From Robertkochia flava (GTDB taxonomy: Bacteria > Bacteroidota > Bacteroidia > Flavobacteriales > Flavobacteriaceae), in NCBI RefSeq assembly GCF_020166515.1, contig NZ_JAINZT010000007.1, forward strand, positions 1 to 64,000: a stretch of 64,000 bases of DNA, written 5' to 3'. Each line of letters starts with the position of its first letter. Position 1 is the stretch's first letter. This document shows positions 8,842 through 18,304 of this stretch, in pieces. Position numbers and translations under genes: made by a program. The notes under the pieces are model-generated. The model was not told where the DNA came from. It searched no databases and was given only the letters and a program-made list of their open reading frames with translations.

Positions 8842-10596
8842 ATGAAAAAGATCATCAAGAATATCGCTGCTAATCCTATGCGTTTTAGTCATAAATTATT
8901 GTTTTCAGGATCCCTTCTTTTTTTCTCCTATGCCGGAACTTATGCCCAGGAGAAGGAAGGTGTGGGTACTGAGGTTGTAAATGTGGTCAAGGCTTTTGAT
9001 CCCACGGTAAATAAGGCCGTGAAGATTCAAAAACTTCCTGTTTTGGAAGACTCTGTGACCACGACAAAGAAAAAGGTGGAGTACACCATCTTTTCGGTGC
9101 CGGTGGCCTCGACTTTTACCCCTGCCAAAGGAAAGGCCACGGTGCTCAAAAAAGAACCCGGAGAAGAGCTCTTTAACTCCTATGTAGCCCTGGCGTTAGG
9201 GAATTATACAGCAGCCGACCTGGATGCCTATACCAGTTTTACCATCAGCCGCGATCAGCGATTCGACCTGGCGGTGAATCACACTTCTTCTCAGGGCGGA
9301 CTGGATGCGGTGAACCTGGACGACAGGTATTTTAACAGCAGGATAGATGCAGGATACAGAATGAAGGATAATTATATGGATTGGGGGGTCATGGGGGGCT
9401 TCCAGCATCAGGTTTATAATTGGTATGGTATTCCGGATATCTTTTCTGAAACCGAAATTAACCAGATCGCCGAACGCCAGTCCTACCTTACTGCCGAATT
9501 GGGCGGAGACATAGGTTTTGAACGCTCCTTCTTTAAAAAAGGGGAGTTCCAGGTACGAAGATTTTCGGATCGGTTCAGTTCCGGGGAGAACCGGGCCCTT
9601 CTGAAGGCTGCTATGGAGCTTCCGATCTCCACAGAAAGGGTAACCCTGGACTTTGGAGTAGATTACCTCAACGGCAGTTTCGAGAGAAACTATGCCAATA
9701 CGGATGATCTTGCCTACAGCAATCTGATGACGCATCTTTCCCCAGGACTGGAAATTCTCAGTGATGACCTTACAGTAAACCTGGGAGCGGCCCTGTATTA
9801 TAATTTTGATATACAAAATGCAGATCATGATTTCTTCCTGTATCCAAGAGTTTCTGCATCTTACCGCCTTATCGAAGAATATATTATTCCGTACGGCGGC
9901 CTGGAAGGAGAATTGATCCAGACCAATTACCACGACCTTGTGGGAGAAAATCCCTTTCTTTCTCCTACCCAGAATATCCAGCCTACCGATATGCAGTACA
10001 ATGCCTATGTAGGGGTTAAAGGACGGTTATTGCCTAACCTGGGCTATAATCTTAAGGGGGGCTATAAGGCGAGTAATGCAATGCCGTTATTTCGATCTAA
10101 TCCCGAACAGGCCGGACAGTTAACCCAGGGGTATGAATACGGGAATTCCTTTGGTGTGGTGTATGATGATGTGAAAACCCTCACTGTTGCAGCCGAATTA
10201 AACCTGGATGTGAATTCCGACTTTCACCTGGGGTTACGGGGAGAAGTTATGGATTATAACACTCAGGACGAGGCAGAAGCGTGGAACCTGCCTTCGCTCA
10301 CAGGAACTTTGACTATGGATTACAAACTGGGCGAAAAGTGGCTCGCAGGAGCAAATGTTTTCTTTGTGGGAGACCGGAAGGATCTTATAGACAACAGAAC
10401 CTTACTGGATCCGGAAGTGGTAACCATAGACAGTTACTTTGATATTAATGCCCGTTTGTCTTACCAGGTTTCCAAACCTCTTGCAGCATTCGTTCGTCTC
10501 AATAATATCAGTAATAATGAATACGCCCGCTGGAATAATTTCCCGGTACAGGGATTTCAGGTGTTGGCGGGAGCTTCCTATAAATTTGACCTGTAG
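8842..10596 (+). CDS. TonB-receptor-like outer-membrane barrel without plug
   Basis: A 584-residue protein with a signal peptide ending near GTYAQEKEG and a beta-rich body ending in an aromatic/hydrophobic strand (AGASYKFDL), as outer-membrane barrels do. The last third resembles the C-terminal strands of TonB-dependent receptors (VRLNNISNNEYARWNNFPVQG), but no TonB box or plug domain is visible: the signal peptide leads into a 90-residue linker (VVNVVKAFDPTVNKAV) and then strands. It is 10 bases behind the TPR gene. An open pore or an assembly partner of the TPR protein is inferred. Confidence 0.8.
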   Translation: MKKIIKNIAANPMRFSHKLLFSGSLLFFSYAGTYAQEKEGVGTEVVNVVKAFDPTVNKAVKIQKLPVLEDSVTTTKKKVEYTIFSVPVASTFTPAKGKATVLKKEPGEELFNSYVALALGNYTAADLDAYTSFTISRDQRFDLAVNHTSSQGGLDAVNLDDRYFNSRIDAGYRMKDNYMDWGVMGGFQHQVYNWYGIPDIFSETEINQIAERQSYLTAELGGDIGFERSFFKKGEFQVRRFSDRFSSGENRALLKAAMELPISTERVTLDFGVDYLNGSFERNYANTDDLAYSNLMTHLSPGLEILSDDLTVNLGAALYYNFDIQNADHDFFLYPRVSASYRLIEEYIIPYGGLEGELIQTNYHDLVGENPFLSPTQNIQPTDMQYNAYVGVKGRLLPNLGYNLKGGYKASNAMPLFRSNPEQAGQLTQGYEYGNSFGVVYDDVKTLTVAAELNLDVNSDFHLGLRGEVMDYNTQDEAEAWNLPSLTGTLTMDYKLGEKWLAGANVFFVGDRKDLIDNRTLLDPEVVTIDSYFDINARLSYQVSKPLAAFVRLNNISNNEYARWNNFPVQGFQVLAGASYKFDL

Positions 10597-10614
10597 TTTC
10601 ATCGGCCATTTCGG

Positions 10615-12840
10615 TTAATCGGGATAATGAGCTTCCAGATAGCGCTCCATGTCAGAATACAGCCTGACACTTAAACGATAGATCCATTCCAGCTGCTCGG
10701 AGAGAATTCTGGCTTCTTTGATATGTTCTCGAAAACTGGCATTAAATTCTGTGGTGCCCGCATTTTCCATACGTTTAAGTTTATCCTTAAGGACGTGGTA
10801 ATGCACAATGAGGGCCTTTCTGGCTTCCTCCACCGTGCCTTCCATTTCCTCTAATCGATGAGACCCCGGCTCGATCAGGTTGGCAGCTTTTTTCAGGGTG
10901 TTAAGCGTTCCGGTAATATAGATATTGAAATGGATACTGGCTTCAGAGGTCGGGTGTATCTGTATGTAGGTACCCATGGCCGCAGTGGCCGATAACAGGT
11001 CCTGGGAGGTGCTCACCAATTCCTGCAGTTTTGCGGCCCCCTTTTGCCTTGACTTCGGTTCCTGAAGTAACCGGTGAAAGGCAGAATTTAACTGCGACAT
11101 CATCAGGAACACTTCCTTCCTGGCCAGCCGGTACCGGGTAGTGGTTTGTCCTTTCAGGATGTAAGATTCCCTGATGCTTTCCAGGTAATTTTGTTCGGCT
11201 GCCAGATAGTTCAGCAGGATAGCACTGATCTGTCTGTATTCCCAGAAGGGGAGGATCAGGTAATTGGTTAGCAAGGCAATCCCGGCTCCGATAAGCGTAT
11301 CAATGATTCGGTACTGGATAACGCCGTAAGGATCGGAAGTAAGCAGTACATAGATCAGGATGATGGCTATCGTTACAAAAGTTGCCGAGGTCCTGTAATT
11401 TTGCTGGACATAGGTAAAGGCCAGGGTAAGTGTGATATAAGTAAACAGGATGAGAGGGAGCTGCCCCCTGAACAGGAAAATAAGGATCGCGGCTATACCT
11501 GCACCCAGAATGGTGCCAGCTGTACGTTGCTTTGACCGCTGTTTGGTTAACGAATATGCCGGGCGCATAATTACGAATATGGTCAGCAGGATCCAGTAGG
11601 TTTGTGGCAGGGAAAATACCTGTCCTGTGATCATCCCGATAAGAATCGCAAAAACCAGTCGCAGGGAATGCCGGAATATAGGTGACTTCAGGCTGAGGTG
11701 CTGCAAGAATAACAAGGGCTCATAAGTTTGCCGTGTTAAAAATTTTTCCTTCTCTGTGATATCTTTATCGCCACTGCTGTTTTCCGATTCGGACAGAAAC
11801 CGCGTTATACAATCTACCTTTTCATCGATTTCCAGCGCATAATCGTGCAGGTTTCTCAGGTAAATAATTGCTTCTGTATATGTTGAGACAGATACTTCTG
11901 TCTTGAAATTTTCAATGGCAGCCTGGCATTTATAACTTAATTGCCGGCTTTCTTCGGTAGTTGCGTTCGTGCCGTCCTCCTGGTGGGAAAGATGAAAGAG
12001 GTTATTGGCACTGTGTTCGAGGAAGGAACAGATGGTGTTCAAAGCCTCCAGATAACTATTTTTAGCAGGCCGTTCGTGATTATGCTCCTTCATCTGGGCT
12101 ACGATCACCTCGAACAGGTCAATCAGCTCTGCGGTGGCTAGGAGTTGTTTTCTCTGATCGCCTCCAATTCCCTGAAGGGCCTCCCTGGTTAAAAGTTCGT
12201 TTCTGAGTTGCTCGTGAAGTTCGGTAAGACTTACCTGCAGTTCGTTCATACGTTTAATACTGAACCGGTCTTTGGGGTCTTGTATCTGTTTGATGTTGAA
12301 TTTCAGGAAATCCGCAGTTTTCCGGATACCGGTATTGAGAAGCTCATTGCGCAGCACAGGGGGTGTGATCAGGTCGATAAGCAAAGCAATGCCCATGTAC
12401 CAGAGCCCACCGAGAATGATGTATAGCGCGACATTATCTACCCTGTCTAGTGGCACAGGCCTGGCAAAACTGACAGCGATCCCCAAAAGAGACGCAAAAG
12501 ACACCAGGGAAGCGCGAAATCCAAAGATGGAGAGGTAGCTGCTCGCAAAAACACAAATCGCCGTAACAGGGTAAAGTATCCAGAGGGTATCTTTGCTGAG
12601 CTGAATAAGAATGTAATTGAGAACTCCCAGGAACAGGGCAACGAACATGCCTCCAACCCGGTGCCGTCGCAACCCGGTAATATCGCTCATGGAAACTATA
12701 AGTACCCCGAAAGCCATACCAATACCTGTATTGATATCGAAGAACAGGTATGACAGTAAGAGCGCAAGCAGGGCACTGCTGCTGATCAGTAAGCCTTTGA
12801 GAAAGTGAAAACTTTTGAGAAAACGAAATACCTTTTTCAT
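10615..12840 (-). CDS. FUSC/YccS-like inner-membrane protein
   Basis: A 741-residue membrane protein with two groups of about six transmembrane helices (roughly residues 15-160 and 400-540), each followed by a long helical cytoplasmic part, the plan of the YccS/YhfK and fusaric-acid-resistance (FUSC) family. Members are thought to be efflux components, mostly without proven substrates. The ends of this gene and of the barrel gene converge with an 18-base gap. No membrane-fusion protein gene is adjacent. Confidence 0.85.
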   Translation of the reverse strand: MKKVFRFLKSFHFLKGLLISSSALLALLLSYLFFDINTGIGMAFGVLIVSMSDITGLRRHRVGGMFVALFLGVLNYILIQLSKDTLWILYPVTAICVFASSYLSIFGFRASLVSFASLLGIAVSFARPVPLDRVDNVALYIILGGLWYMGIALLIDLITPPVLRNELLNTGIRKTADFLKFNIKQIQDPKDRFSIKRMNELQVSLTELHEQLRNELLTREALQGIGGDQRKQLLATAELIDLFEVIVAQMKEHNHERPAKNSYLEALNTICSFLEHSANNLFHLSHQEDGTNATTEESRQLSYKCQAAIENFKTEVSVSTYTEAIIYLRNLHDYALEIDEKVDCITRFLSESENSSGDKDITEKEKFLTRQTYEPLLFLQHLSLKSPIFRHSLRLVFAILIGMITGQVFSLPQTYWILLTIFVIMRPAYSLTKQRSKQRTAGTILGAGIAAILIFLFRGQLPLILFTYITLTLAFTYVQQNYRTSATFVTIAIILIYVLLTSDPYGVIQYRIIDTLIGAGIALLTNYLILPFWEYRQISAILLNYLAAEQNYLESIRESYILKGQTTTRYRLARKEVFLMMSQLNSAFHRLLQEPKSRQKGAAKLQELVSTSQDLLSATAAMGTYIQIHPTSEASIHFNIYITGTLNTLKKAANLIEPGSHRLEEMEGTVEEARKALIVHYHVLKDKLKRMENAGTTEFNASFREHIKEARILSEQLEWIYRLSVRLYSDMERYLEAHYPD

Positions 12841-12923
12841 TCATGATGTTTACGGGGTACAAAGGTAAAAACATCTTTTGAGGGCATTAAGGGTTTTCGG
12901 GGGTATCCTTTGAAAAAGAATAG

Positions 12924-12931
12924 TATTTTTG
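12924..12931 (+). promoter_or_regulatory. -7 promoter element for the amidohydrolase gene
   Basis: TATTTTTG matches TAnnTTTG and sits 31 bases before the ATG at 12963. The same AGTATTTTTG string precedes the DUF1684 lipoprotein gene at 17569. No clear -33 box at the right distance. Confidence 0.5.
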
Positions 12932-12962
12932 TTAGAAGATATACTAACCATATTCTCTTACT

Positions 12963-14585
12963 ATGAAATTCAGATTTATCTTATTGAGTACATTGCTGTT
13001 GCTTCTCGCTTGTGAAGAAAAGGAACAGGTAGACCTCATTGTTCATAATGCCAAAATCTATACCGTTGATTCTCTCCAGTCACAGGCCTCTGCTTTTGTT
13101 GTTGCCGATGGAAGGTTTCTGGATGTAGGAAGTTCTGACGATATTCTCGAGCGGTTCAGAGCAAAAGAAGTAGTGGATGCCGGGGGAAAGACCATTGTTC
13201 CCGGATTCATTGATGCCCACTGTCATTTTTACAACCTGGGCTTAAATCAGCTTCGGGTTGACCTGAATGTCACCCAAAGCTACGAGGAGGTACTGCAGCG
13301 GGTAGTGGCCTTCCAGGAAGAAAAGAATGTGCCCTTTATTCTGGGTCGGGGATGGGATCAAAACGACTGGGCCTTAAAGGCCTTTCCCCATAAGGAACGT
13401 TTGGATGAATTGTTTCCTGAGACCCCAGTGATCCTGGAAAGGGTAGACGGCCATGCATACCTGGTGAATCAAAGAGCCCTGGATATGGCAGGCATTAACA
13501 GTGCCACCCAGGTAGAAGGGGGAGCGATCATACAAGAGAACGGGGAGCTTACAGGCGTCCTGATCGATAACCCTATGGCAATGATCGATGCCATTATTCC
13601 CGATTACGATAAGAGCACAAAGATCGATGCACTTAAGGCGGCGCAGCAAATCTGTTTCGATTACGGCTTAACCACCGTTAACGATGCTGGACTCAACCGG
13701 GAGACCATTTCTCTTATTGATAGTTTGCAGAAATCAGGAGACCTGGATATGCGCGTCTATGCCATGATCAGTAATAATGCTGAAGATGTGGATTACTACC
13801 TTGAACAGGGTGTTCTGAAGACAGAGAAGCTTCATGTGGGCTCCGTAAAAGTGTATGCAGATGGAGCTCTGGGTTCCAGGGGTGCTGCTATGAAAGCTCC
13901 ATACAGCGATCACGAGGGTCATTTCGGCGCCATGGTTACCCCTGTTGCAGACATTGAGGCGCTGGCTTCTAAGCTGGCTGCTTCCAGATTTCAGATGAAT
14001 ACCCATGCTATTGGCGATTCGGCGAATGTAGCCGTACTCCGAGCCTACGATAAGGTATTAAATGATGGGGACGATCGCAGATGGAAGATCGAGCACGCAC
14101 AGATCGTGGACCTTGAAGACATGCATTATTTCTCCCGAAATATCATTCCTTCGGTACAGCCTACGCATGCTACCAGTGATATGTACTGGGCCGAAGACCG
14201 GGTAGGTGCTGAACGTATGAAGGGAGCATATGCTAACAGGAAGCTCCTTGAAGAATCCGGAATGGTTGCGCTTGGAACTGACTTTCCGGTTGAGCAGGTG
14301 AGTCCCTTCCTTACATTTTATGCCGCAGTGGCCAGAAAAGATCTCCAGGGATATCCTGAGGGTGGTTTCCAGCCGGAAGATGCCCTTACAAGGGAAGAAA
14401 CCCTGAAGGGAATGACATTATGGGCTGCATGGTCGAACTTCGAAGAAACGGAAAAGGGAAGTATAGAGCCGGGGAAGTTCGCTGACTTTATTGTTCTTGA
14501 TAAGAATATCATGGAAGTGCCCCTGGAGGAAGTTCCCGGAATACAGGTGTTGCAGACCTGGCTGGGCGGAAAAAAAGTAAAATAG
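12963..14585 (+). CDS. YtcJ-like amidohydrolase lipoprotein
   Basis: A 540-residue metal-dependent hydrolase of the amidohydrolase superfamily (Amidohydro_3/YtcJ type). Lipobox LLAC with Cys17 predicts a lipid-anchored protein. Metal and active-site motifs appear in order: DAHCHF near residue 80, a conserved VKVYADGALGSRGA, HAIGDSANVAV, EHAQIVD, and GTDFPVE. Length is typical. The reaction is hydrolysis of C-N bonds in an unknown compound. It converges with a second amidohydrolase gene and shares a terminator with it. Confidence 0.88.
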   Translation: MKFRFILLSTLLLLLACEEKEQVDLIVHNAKIYTVDSLQSQASAFVVADGRFLDVGSSDDILERFRAKEVVDAGGKTIVPGFIDAHCHFYNLGLNQLRVDLNVTQSYEEVLQRVVAFQEEKNVPFILGRGWDQNDWALKAFPHKERLDELFPETPVILERVDGHAYLVNQRALDMAGINSATQVEGGAIIQENGELTGVLIDNPMAMIDAIIPDYDKSTKIDALKAAQQICFDYGLTTVNDAGLNRETISLIDSLQKSGDLDMRVYAMISNNAEDVDYYLEQGVLKTEKLHVGSVKVYADGALGSRGAAMKAPYSDHEGHFGAMVTPVADIEALASKLAASRFQMNTHAIGDSANVAVLRAYDKVLNDGDDRRWKIEHAQIVDLEDMHYFSRNIIPSVQPTHATSDMYWAEDRVGAERMKGAYANRKLLEESGMVALGTDFPVEQVSPFLTFYAAVARKDLQGYPEGGFQPEDALTREETLKGMTLWAAWSNFEETEKGSIEPGKFADFIVLDKNIMEVPLEEVPGIQVLQTWLGGKKVK

Positions 14586-14603
14586 GGTGTTAAAATATAA
14601 ACA

Positions 14604-14635
14604 GGAGAAGGGGTGATATCACCCCTTTTCTTTTG
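14604..14635. terminator. Bidirectional terminator built on a perfect palindrome
   Basis: The 20-base palindrome AAGGGGTGATATCACCCCTT at 14608-14627 is followed by a T-rich run on the plus strand. It lies between two convergent amidohydrolase genes, and the TGA stop codon of the minus-strand gene (14619-14621) is inside it. Confidence 0.85.
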
Positions 14636-16016
14636 TTCCATTTTCAGAGGATTTCAGGGGGTGTATTTTTTGTCCCTTGATCACCTTTTCTATCGATTTG
14701 ATATTCCCGATATCTTCGAGGGGATTTTTCTGTAACAGAAGCATATGTGCCTTCTTTCCTTCCTGTATCGTTCCGTATTCAGTTTGAAGTCCGAAGAACT
14801 GCGGACCATTGATGATCGAAGTTGCCAGGGATTCTGCAGGTGACAATCCTGCCTGGGTTAACAGCATGAGCTCTTCCTGAAGAGAGGCTCCCGGATATAC
14901 ATAGGAATTATATGCACCACAATCAGATCCGGCAAGCAGGGTAATGCCAGCCGCGTGCATGGGTTGAATAAGTTCTTTAAATAACTGAAAGCGTTTTTCT
15001 GTGTATTCCTGTTGTTCATCACTCCTGCTTTTTGCCCCGGATTCTCTTCGTGCATAAGTTTTTCGGATGTGATCTCCCATTTGAGATAAAAGCGAGTCCT
15101 GGCTGTGATCCCGGGTTCGGAGGTCTTTTAAAACCTTGCCGATATGCATTGTGGGAGTGGCGTAAAACTCCTTTTTGACCAGGGTTTCAAAAGCCTGTTG
15201 GGCAGTTTCAGGATCAAAACTGTCTATCAATGCCGGAAGGCTCCCGTAGCCGTTACTCAGCCGTCGGATGCTGTCTCCTGAAGGAGAACTTACCCCAAGC
15301 ACGTAATAGAGGTGTTCTATTCCGTCCAGTCCCAGGTTATAGGCCTTAATTAGGTCTGCACTCATAGGCATATGGCCGGTCACCTTCAGGTTTCTGGACT
15401 CCGCTTGTTTAATGATCTCGTAATAGATATCCTCCTGAAGGGAGCCGTCATAGATCTTCACGTAATCAACTCCGAGCCGCTCTAAAGAGTCGAGTGCAGC
15501 AGACACTTCTTCCGGGCTGGTTACCCTGAGTGATCCGGGCCAGGCCGGGCGTTCTCCATCGAGTTTAGGGCCTGAAGTGAAGATGTCGGGGCCTTCGAGA
15601 TTTCCCATTGCTATTTCCTTCTTCCACTCCAGGATGGCCGTGGTAATATCGCCTCCGGCATCCCTGACAGTGGTTACACCGTGATTTAGGAACATCTTAA
15701 GCAATGCCTTATTCTCTGTAATCATGGTGTCGCCACCCCGGAAGTGCACATGCATATCCCAAAGTCCGGGCATCAGATACTGCCCTTTTCCATCCACCTG
15801 CACTTTAGCAGTAGTTACCAGGTTGCTGTCCATATCGGCCACCATAGCTATGGTATCCCCATTAATACCAACTTTCATAGGGGCGGAGGTGCTGTTTTCG
15901 ATAACGTCTATGATCCTTACATTGGTAAGAAGTAGATCGAATTGAGGGGTGGGTTCAACTGAACAGGAATGGATGAGAAAAGAGAGAAGGAACAGAAAGG
16001 AAATGGGTCTCAGCAT
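14619..16016 (-). CDS. Amidohydrolase lipoprotein (imidazolonepropionase/prolidase-like)
   Basis: A 465-residue amidohydrolase-superfamily protein. The N-terminus ends in lipobox IHSC (Cys18). Metal-site motifs: WDMHVHFRG, then VKIYDGS (position of a carboxylated Lys), VTGHMP, and GSDCGAYN near residue 355. It resembles the secreted amidohydrolases, often annotated as Xaa-Pro dipeptidases or imidazolonepropionase-like, that are abundant in Bacteroidetes. Substrate unknown. Unlike its convergent neighbour it lacks the YtcJ-type insertions, so the two are not recent duplicates. Confidence 0.85.
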   Translation of the reverse strand: MLRPISFLFLLSFLIHSCSVEPTPQFDLLLTNVRIIDVIENSTSAPMKVGINGDTIAMVADMDSNLVTTAKVQVDGKGQYLMPGLWDMHVHFRGGDTMITENKALLKMFLNHGVTTVRDAGGDITTAILEWKKEIAMGNLEGPDIFTSGPKLDGERPAWPGSLRVTSPEEVSAALDSLERLGVDYVKIYDGSLQEDIYYEIIKQAESRNLKVTGHMPMSADLIKAYNLGLDGIEHLYYVLGVSSPSGDSIRRLSNGYGSLPALIDSFDPETAQQAFETLVKKEFYATPTMHIGKVLKDLRTRDHSQDSLLSQMGDHIRKTYARRESGAKSRSDEQQEYTEKRFQLFKELIQPMHAAGITLLAGSDCGAYNSYVYPGASLQEELMLLTQAGLSPAESLATSIINGPQFFGLQTEYGTIQEGKKAHMLLLQKNPLEDIGNIKSIEKVIKGQKIHPLKSSENGTKEKG

Positions 16017-16195
16017 TTTTAAAGTATTTGGGTTTGCGCTCCATCCTCAGCCGGAAGTATTCACCAGGTTGCGGCCTGATGCCACTCGGCAGTGGCAATG
16101 CCACTCATAATGGAAAGTATAAATATACGTTAATTGTTGGTGAAGAATGCCTCATGATATTTTCCTGATTTTCCCGTGGGGAAAACCGTTTGTAT

Positions 16196-17404
16196 TCAGG
16201 ATGCGGTGTGTGAGAGTTTTTTCCTTAACGCAAGGAACATGAACATGCTCAGCAATCCAAGCCCTGCCATAAAATACCAGGTGTAGGTGAAGCCTTTCCA
16301 GCTAATGAGTTGCATCCCGGAATTATGACTGAAAAGATGTCCGAGAGAAAAGGCAATGGTATACAGCCCCATATAGGCCCCTTGTTTTCCTTTTTGAGCC
16401 ATCTGCAGCGCAATGGCATTGGAAAATGGAAAGGCAATCATTTCCCCGACGGTTACCAGCAGCATTCCTATAACCAATACCCCGGACCAGGACCCAAGAT
16501 TAAGTATGGCGAAACTGCATATGGTGAGAAAGATCCCAAAAATGATGTTTTGAACGGCAGAATGGCTGCGGGCTTCCAAAAATTTGATCAGGGGCATTTC
16601 CAGGAGGAAGATCAGAAACCCGTTCATGGCCAGCAGAAGTCCGATACTGCTTTCCTTTAAGCCATGCACCTGTTTGTAAAAAAGAGGCACCGTTGAAAAG
16701 TACTGAAGAAATATAAATCCGAAAAGAAAGGTGGCTCCCAGGAAAAGCAAATAGCTTCGGTCTTTATAAGGACTGATATTGTTGTATTCGGTGCTTTGGG
16801 ATTCCAGTACTTTTGACCGGCGGGGATCAAGGATCTTAAGCAGCAGAATCCCGGCAATGATACAGCTTATTCCATCAACCCAGAACAGTCCCCCGTAACT
16901 CAGTTGGGCAATGATAAGTCCCCCAACTGCGGGACCTGCAGAAAACCCCAGGTTTATCGCCAGGCGTATAAGGCTTACCGAGCGCGTTCTGTTTTCTACC
17001 TTGCTGTATGCTGTAAGGGCTACAAATACGGCAGGGCGGAACATATCAGCTACAACCATCACCACAAGAATTCCGGTGCATATGCCCCAAAACCCTGTAA
17101 TGTACTGCAAGCCGATAAAACCTATCCCGGACAGGAGAAGACTGGAGTACATAACCTTATAATACCCTATGGTATCGGTGAGCTTACCTCCCAACCAGGA
17201 CCCGATAAGGGAGCCCAGTCCGAAGGCGCTCATTACCCAGCCAATATGTTCCAGGCTAAAGGAGAGGCTTTCCGAGAGGTAGAGGGAGAGAAAAGGGATC
17301 ACCATGGTTCCTGCCCTGTTGATCAGGGTGATCAGGGCCAGCCACCAGACCTCTTTCGAAAGTCCGGAGAACGAATGGATGTAATGTCTGAGAATGAAAT
17401 TCAT
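16196..17404 (-). CDS. MFS transporter
   Basis: A 402-residue major facilitator with about 12 transmembrane helices and an MFS loop 2-3 motif seen as GSLIGSWLGGKLTDTIGYYK. Start chosen at 17404 (MNFILRHYIHSF) because everything farther upstream is polar, out of family, and includes structured leader DNA. Likely an exporter of the DHA1 type; substrate unknown. Its leader carries two strong hairpins (see the regulatory entry), so expression may be controlled after initiation. Confidence 0.85.
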   Translation of the reverse strand: MNFILRHYIHSFSGLSKEVWWLALITLINRAGTMVIPFLSLYLSESLSFSLEHIGWVMSAFGLGSLIGSWLGGKLTDTIGYYKVMYSSLLLSGIGFIGLQYITGFWGICTGILVVMVVADMFRPAVFVALTAYSKVENRTRSVSLIRLAINLGFSAGPAVGGLIIAQLSYGGLFWVDGISCIIAGILLLKILDPRRSKVLESQSTEYNNISPYKDRSYLLFLGATFLFGFIFLQYFSTVPLFYKQVHGLKESSIGLLLAMNGFLIFLLEMPLIKFLEARSHSAVQNIIFGIFLTICSFAILNLGSWSGVLVIGMLLVTVGEMIAFPFSNAIALQMAQKGKQGAYMGLYTIAFSLGHLFSHNSGMQLISWKGFTYTWYFMAGLGLLSMFMFLALRKKLSHTAS

Positions 17405-17408
17405 AATT

Positions 17409-17452
17409 TTTTCCCTTGGGAAAATCAAAGAACCCGGCCTTTTTGCCGGGTT
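17409..17452 (-). promoter_or_regulatory. Two hairpins in the leader of the MFS gene
   Basis: Seen on the minus strand just before the start codon at 17404: AACCCGGC and GCCGGGTT (17431-17452) with a 6-base loop, followed by a T-rich stretch and a second hairpin UUUUCCC-AA-GGGAAAA (17409-17424) that ends five bases from the ATG. The layout could act as an attenuator plus ribosome-site sequestering hairpin. No known riboswitch was recognised. Confidence 0.5.
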
Positions 17453-17569
17453 TCCGAATTCGTATTTGGGTACGGTATAAGTTTTTTCAAAGGGAGGGTA
17501 TTCCGGAACATACCATAAAGAATTGACCTCCTTATCCTCCTCAAAACTATGAAAAAGAAGGATATGTAG

Positions 17570-17577
17570 TATTTTTG
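17570..17577 (+). promoter_or_regulatory. -7 promoter element for the DUF1684 gene
   Basis: TATTTTTG matches TAnnTTTG and lies 19 bases before the ATG at 17597, giving a very short 5' leader. No -33 box seen at a normal distance. Confidence 0.45.
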
Positions 17578-17596
17578 AGGTCAAAATAATTGAACC

Positions 17597-18250
17597 ATGA
17601 TCAGATTGGCCTTTTTTATATGGATAGCATTGGTGGTTTCCTGTAAATCGGATAAGCGTTATCATGACGATTCAGGTGTACAGGAGGAACAGGAAATGAA
17701 GGCCGGTACTTCTTACCCGGAAGAAATTGCTGCCCTCAGGGCCGAAAAGGATAAAAAGTTTGCAGAAGCGGGGAGTTCTCCCCTGATAGCAGCAGACCTG
17801 GATGAATTTACGGGTCTGCCCTATTTTCCGGTAGATACCACTTATAAGGTAGAGGCTACCCTGGAGCTTTCTCATTCGACTGAGCTTACTTCCATGCCTA
17901 CTACCACCGACAGGGAAGTGAAGCAAAGGGTATTTGGAGTTTTACGGTTCACCCTCCAAGGGCGGCATCTGAGCCTGAAGGTGTACCAGGATCCAATGCT
18001 CACGGAGCCCGGATACGAAAATTATCTTTTTCTTCCGTTTACAGATCAGACCAATGGGGAGCAAACCTACGGTGGAGGCAGGTACCTGGATCTGGAAGTC
18101 CCCGAGGGGAACCGGTTAACCCTTGATTTTAATAAGGCCTACAATCCCTATTGTGCATACAACCCAAAATATTCCTGCCCCCTGGTGCCCAGGGAGAATC
18201 ATCTGGATGTGGCTGTAAAGGCCGGAGAACGGGTTGCAGAAGAACAGTAA
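17597..18250 (+). CDS. DUF1684 family lipoprotein
   Basis: A 217-residue lipoprotein (lipobox VVSC, Cys16) of the DUF1684 family. The hallmarks are present: SPL near the N-terminal helix, FTGLPYFPVD, the GGRYLDLE segment, and the Cys-containing LDFNKAYNPYCAYNPKYSCP followed by VPRENHL. The function of the family is not established; the conserved Cys pair and aromatic-rich motif suggest a binding site. Monocistronic, with its own terminator. Confidence 0.85.
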   Translation: MIRLAFFIWIALVVSCKSDKRYHDDSGVQEEQEMKAGTSYPEEIAALRAEKDKKFAEAGSSPLIAADLDEFTGLPYFPVDTTYKVEATLELSHSTELTSMPTTTDREVKQRVFGVLRFTLQGRHLSLKVYQDPMLTEPGYENYLFLPFTDQTNGEQTYGGGRYLDLEVPEGNRLTLDFNKAYNPYCAYNPKYSCPLVPRENHLDVAVKAGERVAEEQ

Positions 18251-18254
18251 ATAT

Positions 18255-18286
18255 AAAGAGCAGCCCAGAAGGCTGCTCTTTACTTG
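18255..18286 (+). terminator. Rho-independent terminator after the DUF1684 gene
   Basis: AAAGAGCAGCC (18255-18265) pairs exactly with GGCTGCTCTTT (18271-18281) around a 5-base loop. It separates the convergent DUF1684 and ammonium transporter genes and can serve both strands. Confidence 0.85.
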
Positions 18287-18304
18287 TGCAAATAAATGTT
18301 TATA

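Noticed and set aside
10402-10602. Minus-strand frame over the end of the barrel gene
   Set aside because: It lies wholly inside the real gene and has no protein-like features.
16080-16097. TGCCACT-CGGC-AGTGGCA hairpin as a terminator of the MFS gene
   Set aside because: No T run follows on either strand and the gene end is 99 bases away.
16904-17518. Plus-strand 204-codon frame opposite the MFS gene
   Set aside because: Cys/Gly/Arg-rich shadow of the membrane protein gene on the other strand.
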